Assembly (NCBI GenBank): GCA_029856445.1
Contig: JAHQWY010000235.1
Span: 1-6,004 of the forward strand
Direction of reading: 5' to 3'
Source of the DNA: Promethearchaeia archaeon
GTDB lineage: Archaea; Asgardarchaeota; Lokiarchaeia; Sigyniarchaeales; SOKP01
Length of the DNA: 6,004 nucleotides
Positions 1 to 6,004 of this stretch are shown piece by piece. The position numbers and the translations under genes were made by a program. Each line of letters opens with the position of its first letter. Position 1 is the first letter of the stretch. The notes below the pieces were generated by a model. That model did no database searches and was not told the origin of the DNA. It saw nothing but the letters and a program-made list of their open reading frames with translations.

Positions 1-1
1 A

Positions 2-328
2 CAAAATCCTTCCCTCCTTATTTTAGATGAAGCTACCGCATCGGTTGATCCTTTTACAGAAACTAAAATTCAGGAAGCTATGGAAAAAGCTATGGAAGGA
101 CGAACTACCATAGTCATTGCTCATAGGCTGGTAACTGTTCGACATGTTGATAGAATAATAGTACTTGATAATGGAAGGATAATGGAAGAAGGAAACCATT
201 TAGAACTAATGAAAAAAGGAGGGTATTATGCAAAGCTTTACAACACATACTTCAAACATCAGAGTTATGAATTCCTTGAAGAACACAAACCAAAAAAAAT
301 AAAGGATTTTGAGAAATCTAAAGTCTGA
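2..328 (+). CDS. ABC exporter ATP-binding domain, C-terminal fragment (5' end outside window)
   Basis: The frame is open from the window edge and gives the last 108 residues of a nucleotide-binding domain. It opens with the Walker B and D-loop signature LLILDEATASVD (fragment residues 5-16, catalytic Glu10), followed by the H-loop IAHRL with switch His41. The stretch VLDNGRIMEEGNHLEL is the usual end of the type IV exporter (MsbA/MdlB-like, fused TMD-NBD) ATPase domain. A charged tail of about 25 residues rich in Lys and Glu follows. This family hydrolyses ATP to export lipids, peptides or drugs across the cytoplasmic membrane, but the substrate cannot be told from this part. The methionine at 80 is internal and not a start, because the Walker B motif lies upstream of it in frame. 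Nothing links it functionally to the Hdr genes downstream, from which it is separated by 384 bases and a probable terminator. Confidence 0.93.
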   Translation, partial: QNPSLLILDEATASVDPFTETKIQEAMEKAMEGRTTIVIAHRLVTVRHVDRIIVLDNGRIMEEGNHLELMKKGGYYAKLYNTYFKHQSYEFLEEHKPKKIKDFEKSKV

Positions 329-381
329 TTTGAACGAAATTCCCTCTAATTTTCATAATCTAATTAAATTTATTAAAATTT

Positions 382-410
382 GTTTAGTTTCTTAAACCTT
401 TAATTTTTTT
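382..410 (+). terminator. Probable terminator of the ABC transporter gene
   Basis: GTTTA (382-386) and TAAAC (393-397) form a perfect five-base inverted repeat around a six-base loop. A run of seven T (404-410) follows a few bases later. It lies 54 bases after the ABC stop codon. The stem is weak, but archaeal RNA polymerase can terminate on T-rich tracts alone, so the T-run is the more telling part. Confidence 0.4.
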
Positions 411-631
411 CATGTTCAAAAAGGTCAATTTTGAAGAGCTATACTTTCCTAATCGATCATAATGTATGGTTCTGACGATTGAAAAAAATAAATCTGTCCC
501 AAACTGTGCAAAATGTCGAGAATAACCCATCTGTAAAATTTCAGATGTATGAATCTAATAAATTGAATGGGAAATATTATGGATCCAGATCATTTCCAAA
601 TATTTTATGTCGAAAACCGATAAATTTTCAT

Positions 632-647
632 AAAAATGTTTATATAA
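632..647 (+). promoter_or_regulatory. TATA box with purine-rich BRE-like flank for hdrA
   Basis: TTTATATAA at 639-647 matches the archaeal TATA-box pattern, and the run of A at 632-636 just upstream resembles a TFB recognition element (BRE). The usual spacing of about 25 bases would put the transcription start near 667-671 (ACTCA), leaving a leader of roughly 42-46 bases before the ATG at 713. In such AT-rich DNA a TATA-like match alone is weak evidence. The position ahead of the first Hdr gene and the purine flank raise it. Confidence 0.45.
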
Positions 648-678
648 TTTTATTTCTTTTTTTTTTACTCAGTTGAAA

Positions 679-704
679 AAAATTTGAAAGTAAAATTTGA
701 AAGT
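679..704 (+). repeat. Perfect tandem 13-bp direct repeat ahead of hdrA
   Basis: AAAATTTGAAAGT occurs twice back to back (679-691 and 692-704) with no mismatch, ending eight bases before the hdrA ATG. A shorter TTGAAA at 673-678 precedes it. The repeat lies in the presumed leader, downstream of the predicted transcription start. It could be an operator for a repressor, a leader-RNA element, or a simple slippage duplication. It contains no Shine-Dalgarno-like sequence. Confidence 0.6.
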
Positions 705-712
705 GTTTAATA

Positions 713-3700
713 ATGGATGGTTCTGTCTTAGTTATTGGTGGAGGGATCGCTGGAATACAAACATCCTTAGATTTAACTGAATTAGGTTTTAAAGTATTTT
801 TAGTGGAATATACACCTTCAATTGGGGGGAGAATGGCTCAGCTTGATAAAACTTTTCCTACAAATGATTGTAGTTTATGTATTCTTGCTCCTAAGATGGT
901 TGAAGTATTCAGAAATCCTAATATTGAGTTAATGACATATCATGAAGTTCAAAAAGTTTTTGGAAAACTTGGAAATTTTACTGTTACAGTGCTGAAAAAA
1001 CCTCGTTATATTGATGAAACAAAATGTAAGGGTTGTGGAGATTGTGCTTCCAAATGTCCCAAGATCGAAACTCCCAATATTTTTGATATGAATTTAGGCA
1101 AGAGAAAATCAGTTTATATTCCATTTACTCAGGCTGTTCCCCCCGTATATTTAATCGATCCTAACATGTGTTTATTTTTAAATAAAGGAGTTTGTGGAGT
1201 TTGTAAAAAAACCTGTGAAGCTGAAGCAATAGATTTTGAGCAGAAACCATTAGAAATTGAATTAAATGTTGGTGCCATTGTTGTGGCAACTGGCTACGAT
1301 GTATTTGGAGAGGAATTATCTTCAAGATGGGGTTATAATTATAAAAATGTAGTCAATGCGTTAGAATATGAAAGAATGTTATCGGCATCTGGTCCGTTTG
1401 GGGGTCACATTCTCAGACCAAGTGATGAAAAAGAACCAGAAAAAATAGCATTCATTCAATGTGCAGGTTCAAGAGATTTGCATGAAGGTATTCCTTATTG
1501 TTCTAGTGTATGTTGTATGTATACGAGTAAAGAAGCCATAATTACTAAGGAACATTCCGAACACTCACAATGTTTTGTTTTTAGACATGATATACGCGCT
1601 TTTGGAAAGAATTTCTATGAATTCACTCAAAGAGCTCAAGAAGAATATGGTGTCCAATATTTTCAGACCAAAGTTAATAAAATCATAGAAGACCCAGTAA
1701 CTAACGATTTGATTATTCATTATGAAGACCTAAAAACAGGAAAGTTCAATGATTTTAAAGCAAACTTAGTAGTACTGGCTTCACCATTAGTTCCTTCAAA
1801 AGGAACCAAGCAGTTAGCTGAAATTTTAGATATTGAAGTTGATAATTACAACTTCTTCAAGGAAAAAAATTATTTTAACAAATCATTATCTTCCAGAGAA
1901 GGCATTTTCTTAGCGGGATTTTGCCAAGGACCAATGGATATCCCAGAGACTGTCGCTGATGCTAGTGGAGTAGCTTCCCAAATCGCAACTTTACTAAAAT
2001 CCTCTAAATTTACAGAAGTCAAAGAAAAAGTATTTGAAATTCCGGAGAAAGTAGTAAAGATGACGGATGATCCAAGAATTGGTGTATTAATTTGTCATTG
2101 TGGAATTAATATCGGGAAATATATTAATATTCCTGAGGTTATAGAACATATTAAAACATTGCCTAATGTGGTATTTTGCGAAGATAATCTTTATTCTTGT
2201 AGCTCTGATTCTCAGCAACGAATTAAAGAAGTAATTACGGAATATAACTTAAATAGATTTATTGTAGCATCTTGTACACCACGAACACATGAATCTCTAT
2301 TTCAAGAAACTTGTCAAGAAGCAGGATTAAATAAATATCTGTTTGAGATGGTAAATATACGCGATCAGTGTTCCTGGGTACACATGACAGAAAAAGAAAA
2401 AGCTACGGAAAAAGCTAAAGATTTAATAAGAATGGGAATTGCAAAGTCAAGATTATTAAAACCACAATCAGAAGAGACACTACAAATCACTCAAACTGCT
2501 TTAATAATTGGTGGTGGTGTATCAGGTATGAACGCTGCTTTAAACATTGCCAATCAAGGATTCATGGTTTATCTTGTAGAAAAAGAAGAATTTTTGGGAG
2601 GAAATCTTAGAAACCTAAATGTATTGTATCCCACACAAGAAGATGCTTCAGTTCTATTAAATAAACTCATAGAAAAAGTTATGAAAAATAAAAAGATTCA
2701 ACTTCTCCTAAACTCTCAATTAATAGACGTTAAGGGGTATATTGGAAATTATAATGTTACTATCATGGATTCAGAACACGAGAAGCATGAATTGGAAATT
2801 GGTACTATTATTGTCGCAACCGGAGGTCAAGAGCTGAAACCTAAAGACGTATTTCAATATCCTTTCAATAATCACACCATAATTACACAATTAGAACTAG
2901 AAAAGAAATTGAAAAATGAAGATATATCTTGGCTAGATAAAATTAATCGAATAACATCAATACTGTGTGTTAACGCAAGACAGAAGGAAGGTATTACTTA
3001 CTGTTCCAATATATGTTGTGGTAGCGCTATTAAAAATATTAATATTCTAAAAGAATTAAAAAATGACTTAGAAATAATAGTACTTTATAGAGATCTTCAA
3101 ATGGCAAAGAAAGAATTTGAGGAATATTATCATGATCGAAGAAGGGATGCAATATTCTTAAGATATGATTTAGATAAACTCCCTTTGATCAAGAATAAGC
3201 GTGATGAATCCGAAAAGTACGAAATCAAAGTATTTGATACTAATTTACAAGATTACATCGAATTTGAGACTGATTTAATAGTATTATCAACGCCTATGAT
3301 CCCATCTGGCAATTTAGAAGATTTGGCTAAGATGCTTAAGGTTCCTTTAGATAAAAATGGATTTTTCCTAGAGGCTCATGTCAAACTGAGACCATTAGAT
3401 TTTGCCACAGATGGTATTTTCTTATGTGGATGTGCTCAGTGGCCAAAAAATATTCAAGATTCTATATCACAGGCAAATGGTGCTGCTGGAAGAGCAAGTA
3501 GATTTTTGAGTGCAAAAGAAATTACTACTTCTGGTTTAGTAGCAGAAGTAGATCAAGACATGTGTATTGGATGTGGGACCTGCGAGGATGTCTGTGCTTA
3601 TAATGCAGTAGAACTCACAGAAACAATGAAGGAGTTTGAAGATGTGAGTTTAGTAATAAAAAAATCCTCTATTAATCCAAATTTATGTAAAGGATGTGGA

Positions 3701-3793
3701 ACATGTGCTGCTAATTGTCCCATCGGGGCAATCTCTGTAAAGCATTACGATTTTGAGCAAATAAATGCTTTAATAAGGGCATTGGTAATTTAA
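713..3793 (+). CDS. hdrA: Double HdrA: fused electron-bifurcating flavoprotein subunit of a soluble heterodisulfide reductase-type complex
   Basis: This 1026-residue cytoplasmic iron-sulfur flavoprotein fuses two HdrA modules; methanogen HdrA is about 650 residues. Module 1 has an FAD Rossmann motif IGGGIAG (8-14), the HdrA motif DCSLCILAPKMVEV (Cys53, Cys56), an inserted ferredoxin (Cys105/108/111/115 and Cys153/161/164/168), CAGSR with Cys263/267/268, and the FAD-closing stretch around AGFCQGPMDIPET (401-413). The domain normally found at the HdrA N-terminus comes next (about 455-580): CHCG (461-464), Cys489, Cys496, ASCTPRTH (519-526), Cys534 and Cys553. Module 2 has a second Rossmann motif IGGGVSG (599-605), no DCxxC motif, no inserted ferredoxin and CVNAR instead of CAGSR. 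A C-terminal ferredoxin ends the chain (Cys951/954/957/961 and Cys992/995/998/1002). By family knowledge HdrA splits electron pairs at FAD towards ferredoxin and HdrCB. The ATG at 713 begins directly before the Rossmann strand and matches the start of the downstream paralog. It has no Shine-Dalgarno sequence. Identity as HdrA is near certain; donor and acceptor are unknown. Confidence 0.95.
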   Translation: MDGSVLVIGGGIAGIQTSLDLTELGFKVFLVEYTPSIGGRMAQLDKTFPTNDCSLCILAPKMVEVFRNPNIELMTYHEVQKVFGKLGNFTVTVLKKPRYIDETKCKGCGDCASKCPKIETPNIFDMNLGKRKSVYIPFTQAVPPVYLIDPNMCLFLNKGVCGVCKKTCEAEAIDFEQKPLEIELNVGAIVVATGYDVFGEELSSRWGYNYKNVVNALEYERMLSASGPFGGHILRPSDEKEPEKIAFIQCAGSRDLHEGIPYCSSVCCMYTSKEAIITKEHSEHSQCFVFRHDIRAFGKNFYEFTQRAQEEYGVQYFQTKVNKIIEDPVTNDLIIHYEDLKTGKFNDFKANLVVLASPLVPSKGTKQLAEILDIEVDNYNFFKEKNYFNKSLSSREGIFLAGFCQGPMDIPETVADASGVASQIATLLKSSKFTEVKEKVFEIPEKVVKMTDDPRIGVLICHCGINIGKYINIPEVIEHIKTLPNVVFCEDNLYSCSSDSQQRIKEVITEYNLNRFIVASCTPRTHESLFQETCQEAGLNKYLFEMVNIRDQCSWVHMTEKEKATEKAKDLIRMGIAKSRLLKPQSEETLQITQTALIIGGGVSGMNAALNIANQGFMVYLVEKEEFLGGNLRNLNVLYPTQEDASVLLNKLIEKVMKNKKIQLLLNSQLIDVKGYIGNYNVTIMDSEHEKHELEIGTIIVATGGQELKPKDVFQYPFNNHTIITQLELEKKLKNEDISWLDKINRITSILCVNARQKEGITYCSNICCGSAIKNINILKELKNDLEIIVLYRDLQMAKKEFEEYYHDRRRDAIFLRYDLDKLPLIKNKRDESEKYEIKVFDTNLQDYIEFETDLIVLSTPMIPSGNLEDLAKMLKVPLDKNGFFLEAHVKLRPLDFATDGIFLCGCAQWPKNIQDSISQANGAAGRASRFLSAKEITTSGLVAEVDQDMCIGCGTCEDVCAYNAVELTETMKEFEDVSLVIKKSSINPNLCKGCGTCAANCPIGAISVKHYDFEQINALIRALVI

Positions 3794-3803
3794 AACTTGC
3801 TTA

Positions 3804-3832
3804 AGAGAAGAAAAAAATTCTTTTCTTTTTTT
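3804..3832 (+). terminator. Hairpin plus T-tract after hdrA
   Basis: AGAGAAGAA (3804-3812) pairs with TTCTTTTCT (3818-3826) across a five-A loop. This gives nine base pairs with one G-U wobble, followed directly by six T (3827-3832). It starts ten bases after the hdrA stop codon. A second T-run of eight lies at 3899-3906. Both are plausible archaeal termination sites, which would make the upstream hdrA a separate or only partly read-through unit relative to hdrCB. The stem is AT-rich and its stability is modest. Confidence 0.5.
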
Positions 3833-3878
3833 ATTTATATTCTTTCTTGTTTAACAATAGGGTTATGAAAACTAATCA

Positions 3879-3891
3879 GAAAAAATAAAAG
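3879..3891 (+). promoter_or_regulatory. Possible promoter element for the hdrCB-hdrA unit
   Basis: The A-rich stretch GAAAAAATAAAAG resembles a BRE plus TATA-like element. It lies about 65-75 bases ahead of the hdrCB start, a distance close to that of the TATA element ahead of the first hdrA. A weaker alternative (TTATTAAG near 3928) would fit a leaderless transcript starting at the GTG. The composition of the region makes either match easy to get by chance. Confidence 0.2.
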
Positions 3892-3954
3892 TCTTCCATT
3901 TTTTTTCTATGCAATACAGGTTCAAATTATTAAGTCTCAAATAAATTTACAAAA

Positions 3955-5235
3955 GTGAATAATATTACTGAGATTGAAAAAGTAGATGATTCAAAAGAAC
4001 TTGACAATAAAAATGAAAGCTTTCTTGAAAAAATTTATGAGCCAGATATAAGAAAATTACTATATCGATGTTACCAATGCGTTCGTTGTAGTGGTGTATG
4101 CCAGCTAAGTCATGTTCAAAGTTTTGAACCAAGTAAAATAATCCAAATGATTTTAGAGGGTTTTGAAGATAAAGTTTTTGATAGCGGTATTCTGTGGGAT
4201 TGTCTAACATGTAATGCGTGTCTTCAGAATTGTCCTGAAGGAATAAATTTCGCTGATATTGTAAGAATGGCAAAATATAAAATGAGAACTTCTAATGGTC
4301 AAAATCCGGATGAATATATCGCTCATAAAGGAGTATATACAACCATCTCAGAAATTATGAGTGAACCACATATAAAACCAGAAAGATCTCTTGAATGGGT
4401 TCCTAAAGAATGCAAAACATCAAATCAAGGAAATATTCTATATTATGTTGGATGCTTACCCTACTTTAATTTTGAGTTCGAAAATTCAGATTCCATAGCA
4501 GAAAGCACTCTGAAAATCCTATGTCAAATCGAAAAAGAACCAATTGTAGTTCTTAAAGATGAAATATGCTGTGGACATGATTTATATTGGGGTCAAGGAA
4601 AACTTAATGCGTTTATTGATCTAGCAAAAAAGAATGTTAAAAGAATTGAAGAAACAGGAGCGAAAACAATTATCACTGCTTGTGCTGAATGTTATAGAAC
4701 ATTCAAAGTAGAATATCCTAAGTTATTTGAAGCTTTTAATAAAAAATTTGTTGTTAAACATTTAATTGAATATATTTATGAGAATTGGAAAAACAATAAG
4801 ATTGAATTCAAAAATCCAAGTAAGCAAGAACAACCAATTCCTTTTACATATCACGATCCTTGTCGATTAAGTAGATTTTTACCTAAGGATAGCACTATTA
4901 TAGAAAATGTACGAGAAATTTTTTCTCATTTAAAAAACTTAGGATATAAATTTAATGAAATGGCGCATAATAAAACTGAAGCTCTATGCTGTGGTGTGAG
5001 TTCTTGGATGAACTGTAATGATCGGTCAAAAGCATTACGATATAAAAGACTCTTAGAAGCGAAGGATGCAGGTGAAATAATGGTTACCTCGTGCCCAAAA
5101 TGCAAAATGCATTTGTCTTGTTTACAAAATGATTATGAAGATATATCTTCAATAGAAATTGTAGATTTTTCAGAATTCCTAGTAAATTTAATAAGTATAG
5201 TTGATCCTAAGGAAAAAGTGGAGGAGGTAAAATAA
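3955..5235 (+). CDS. HdrC-HdrB fusion (HdrD-like) heterodisulfide reductase catalytic subunit
   Basis: This 426-residue soluble protein has the HdrC part first and the HdrB part second. Residues 39-49 (C-x2-C-x2-C-x3-C) and 83-93 (CLTCNACLQNC) bind two [4Fe-4S] cubanes that take electrons from HdrA. Two CCG domains follow, each with all five cysteines: C167-x37-C205C206-x36-C243-x2-C246 and C303-x41-C345C346-x33-C380-x2-C383. In HdrB these motifs hold non-cubane clusters that cleave the CoM-S-S-CoB disulfide. There is no membrane segment and no cytochrome partner, so despite the HdrD-like order it is probably cytoplasmic and works with HdrA. The start is a GTG, the only usual start codon between the in-frame stop at 3931 and the first motif. 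It has no Shine-Dalgarno sequence, so the start is less sure than the gene. Its last base is shared with the ATG of the next hdrA, which implies co-transcription. The acceptor could be another disulfide or an unrelated electron acceptor. Confidence 0.93.
   Translation: MNNITEIEKVDDSKELDNKNESFLEKIYEPDIRKLLYRCYQCVRCSGVCQLSHVQSFEPSKIIQMILEGFEDKVFDSGILWDCLTCNACLQNCPEGINFADIVRMAKYKMRTSNGQNPDEYIAHKGVYTTISEIMSEPHIKPERSLEWVPKECKTSNQGNILYYVGCLPYFNFEFENSDSIAESTLKILCQIEKEPIVVLKDEICCGHDLYWGQGKLNAFIDLAKKNVKRIEETGAKTIITACAECYRTFKVEYPKLFEAFNKKFVVKHLIEYIYENWKNNKIEFKNPSKQEQPIPFTYHDPCRLSRFLPKDSTIIENVREIFSHLKNLGYKFNEMAHNKTEALCCGVSSWMNCNDRSKALRYKRLLEAKDAGEIMVTSCPKCKMHLSCLQNDYEDISSIEIVDFSEFLVNLISIVDPKEKVEEVK
5220..5228 (+). 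promoter_or_regulatory. Strong Shine-Dalgarno sequence for the second hdrA
   Basis: GGAGGAGGT lies inside the last codons of hdrCB, with its GGAGGT core ending six bases before the ATG at 5235. It is the only strong Shine-Dalgarno sequence at a gene start in the window. It fixes this start and supports coupled translation with hdrCB. Confidence 0.85.
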
Positions 5236-6004
5236 TGGAAGGTTCAGTCTTAGTAATAGGTGGAGGAATCGCAGGAATTCAGATCTCCCTTGATCTAACA
5301 GAATTAGGATTCAAGGTATATTTAGTAGAGAAAACCCCTTCAATTGGAGGAAGGATGGCCCAATTGGATAAAACTTTCCCAACATTAGATTGTTCATTAT
5401 GTATCCTTGCACCTAAAATGGTTGAAGTCTTTCGCAATCCTAATATTGAGTTGATGACCTATCACGAAGTTCTTAAAGTTGAGGGTCAAGCTGCAGATTT
5501 TACAGCAAAAATCTTGAAGAAACCTAGATATGTTAATGAGGAAAAGTGTAAAGGATGCGGGGAATGTGCGAATAAATGTCCAAAAATAATGGCACCTAAT
5601 CCATTTGAAATGAATATAGGTAAAAGAAAATCAGTATATATTCCTTTTCCTCAAGCAGTACCTCCTATTTATTTGATAGATTCGGATATGTGCTTATATT
5701 TGCAGAAAGGAGTATGCCAAGTATGTAAAAAAGCTTGCCCTGCTGATGCTATAGATTTTGAACAAAAACCTGAAGAATTTGAAATTAAAGTTGGTGCCGT
5801 AGTGGTAGCAACTGGATATCAGATGCCTGTTGAGGAATTATCATCTAGATGGGGTTATAGATTCCAGAATGTAGTAAGTGCACTTGAATATGAGAGAATT
5901 TTATGCGCATCTGGACCATTTAGCGGTCATGTTAAACGATTAAGTGATGATCAAGAACCTGAAGTTATTGCTTTTGTTCAATGTGCTGGTTCTAGAGATC
6001 TTCA
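5235..6004 (+). CDS. hdrA: Second HdrA, N-terminal part (3' end outside window)
   Basis: The frame is open from the ATG at 5235 to the window edge, giving 256 complete codons. The protein starts MEGSVLVIGGGIAG (FAD Rossmann motif), then carries LDCSLCILAPKMVEV (Cys53, Cys56) and an inserted ferredoxin with Cys105/108/111/115 and Cys153/161/164/168. The visible part ends at the CAGSRD motif. My ungapped hand alignment to the first hdrA counts about 57 differences in 256 residues, or 78% identity. Every cluster cysteine is kept, while many silent codon positions differ, so this is an established paralog under selection rather than a fresh copy. Like the first, it lacks the usual HdrA N-terminal CHCG domain at its start, so it is probably also a long fused HdrA, but that part is not visible. 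The TAATG overlap with hdrCB and the strong Shine-Dalgarno sequence make these two genes a tight translational pair. It would supply the bifurcating FAD for the HdrCB subunit. Confidence 0.95.
   Translation, partial: MEGSVLVIGGGIAGIQISLDLTELGFKVYLVEKTPSIGGRMAQLDKTFPTLDCSLCILAPKMVEVFRNPNIELMTYHEVLKVEGQAADFTAKILKKPRYVNEEKCKGCGECANKCPKIMAPNPFEMNIGKRKSVYIPFPQAVPPIYLIDSDMCLYLQKGVCQVCKKACPADAIDFEQKPEEFEIKVGAVVVATGYQMPVEELSSRWGYRFQNVVSALEYERILCASGPFSGHVKRLSDDQEPEVIAFVQCAGSRDL

Larger units (their letters stand above)
329..712. other. Intergenic region without a supported gene
   Basis: This 384-base stretch is very AT-rich. It holds a weak hairpin followed by a T-run near 382-410 and an imperfect echo of the downstream hdrA start at 459-474. 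It also contains a TATA-like element at 639-647, a run of ten T at 657-666, and a tandem 13-bp repeat at 679-704. One open frame (479-676, TTG start) crosses it but looks spurious: it has no ribosome binding site and an unremarkable composition. Its hydrophobic end is simply the T-rich promoter read in frame. I see no tRNA, CRISPR or transposon signature here. Confidence 0.7.

Noticed and set aside
80..328. ATG at 80 as the start of a short ATPase gene
   Set aside because: The same frame is open to the window edge and carries the Walker B motif upstream of this ATG, so it is an internal methionine of a truncated gene.
479..676. 65-codon open frame with TTG start in the gap before hdrA
   Set aside because: It has no ribosome binding site and no recognisable domain. 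Its hydrophobic C-terminus is produced by reading the T-rich promoter of hdrA, and the frame overlaps the TATA-like element and poly-T run.
3865..3888. Seven-codon ATG frame in the gap between hdrA and hdrCB
   Set aside because: It is too short to assess, has no ribosome binding site, and such frames are expected by chance in this sequence.
3965..4273. 102-codon open frame on the minus strand
   Set aside because: It lies wholly antisense to the HdrC part of hdrCB, whose cysteine motifs are clearly real. The antisense protein has no recognisable features.
713..6004. The two similar hdrA starts as a recent tandem duplication or assembly artefact
   Set aside because: Protein identity is only about 78% by hand count and silent positions differ widely, so the copies are old and independently maintained. 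A complete, different gene separates them.

Overview
The window is a 6 kb AT-rich piece of what looks like an archaeal chromosome. It is dominated by soluble heterodisulfide-reductase (Hdr) genes, all on the + strand. Three features suggest an archaeon: a TATA-like element with a purine-rich flank upstream of the first Hdr gene, no Shine-Dalgarno sequence at the two genes preceded by long gaps but a very strong one at the operon-internal gene, and T-tract termination signals. The protein style and the multiplication of Hdr genes would fit an Asgard (Lokiarchaeia-like) lineage. That assignment is inference, and another archaeon or an anaerobic bacterium is not excluded.

Layout. Positions 2-328 are the 3' end of an ABC exporter ATPase (Walker B, D-loop and H-loop). 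Positions 329-712 are a non-coding gap with a probable terminator, a TATA-like promoter and a perfect tandem 13-bp repeat just before the next start codon. Positions 713-3793 encode a 1026-residue double HdrA: two flavin modules fused in one chain, with one inserted and one C-terminal two-cluster ferredoxin domain. Positions 3794-3954 are a short gap with a hairpin plus T-tract. Positions 3955-5235 encode a 426-residue HdrC-HdrB fusion (HdrD-like) with two cubane-cluster motifs and two complete CCG motifs. From 5235 to the window end there is a second hdrA, about 78% identical to the first over the 256 residues visible, whose ATG overlaps the hdrCB stop codon by one base.

How they work together. 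In known HdrABC complexes, HdrA holds the electron-bifurcating FAD, HdrC relays electrons through two [4Fe-4S] clusters, and HdrB reduces a disulfide (or similar acceptor) at two non-cubane clusters. Here HdrC and HdrB are one polypeptide, and two closely related HdrA genes flank it. The locus could therefore make a minimal two- or three-polypeptide bifurcating complex. No hydrogenase, formate dehydrogenase, MvhD or membrane subunit lies in the window, so the electron donor and the physiological acceptor cannot be read from it.
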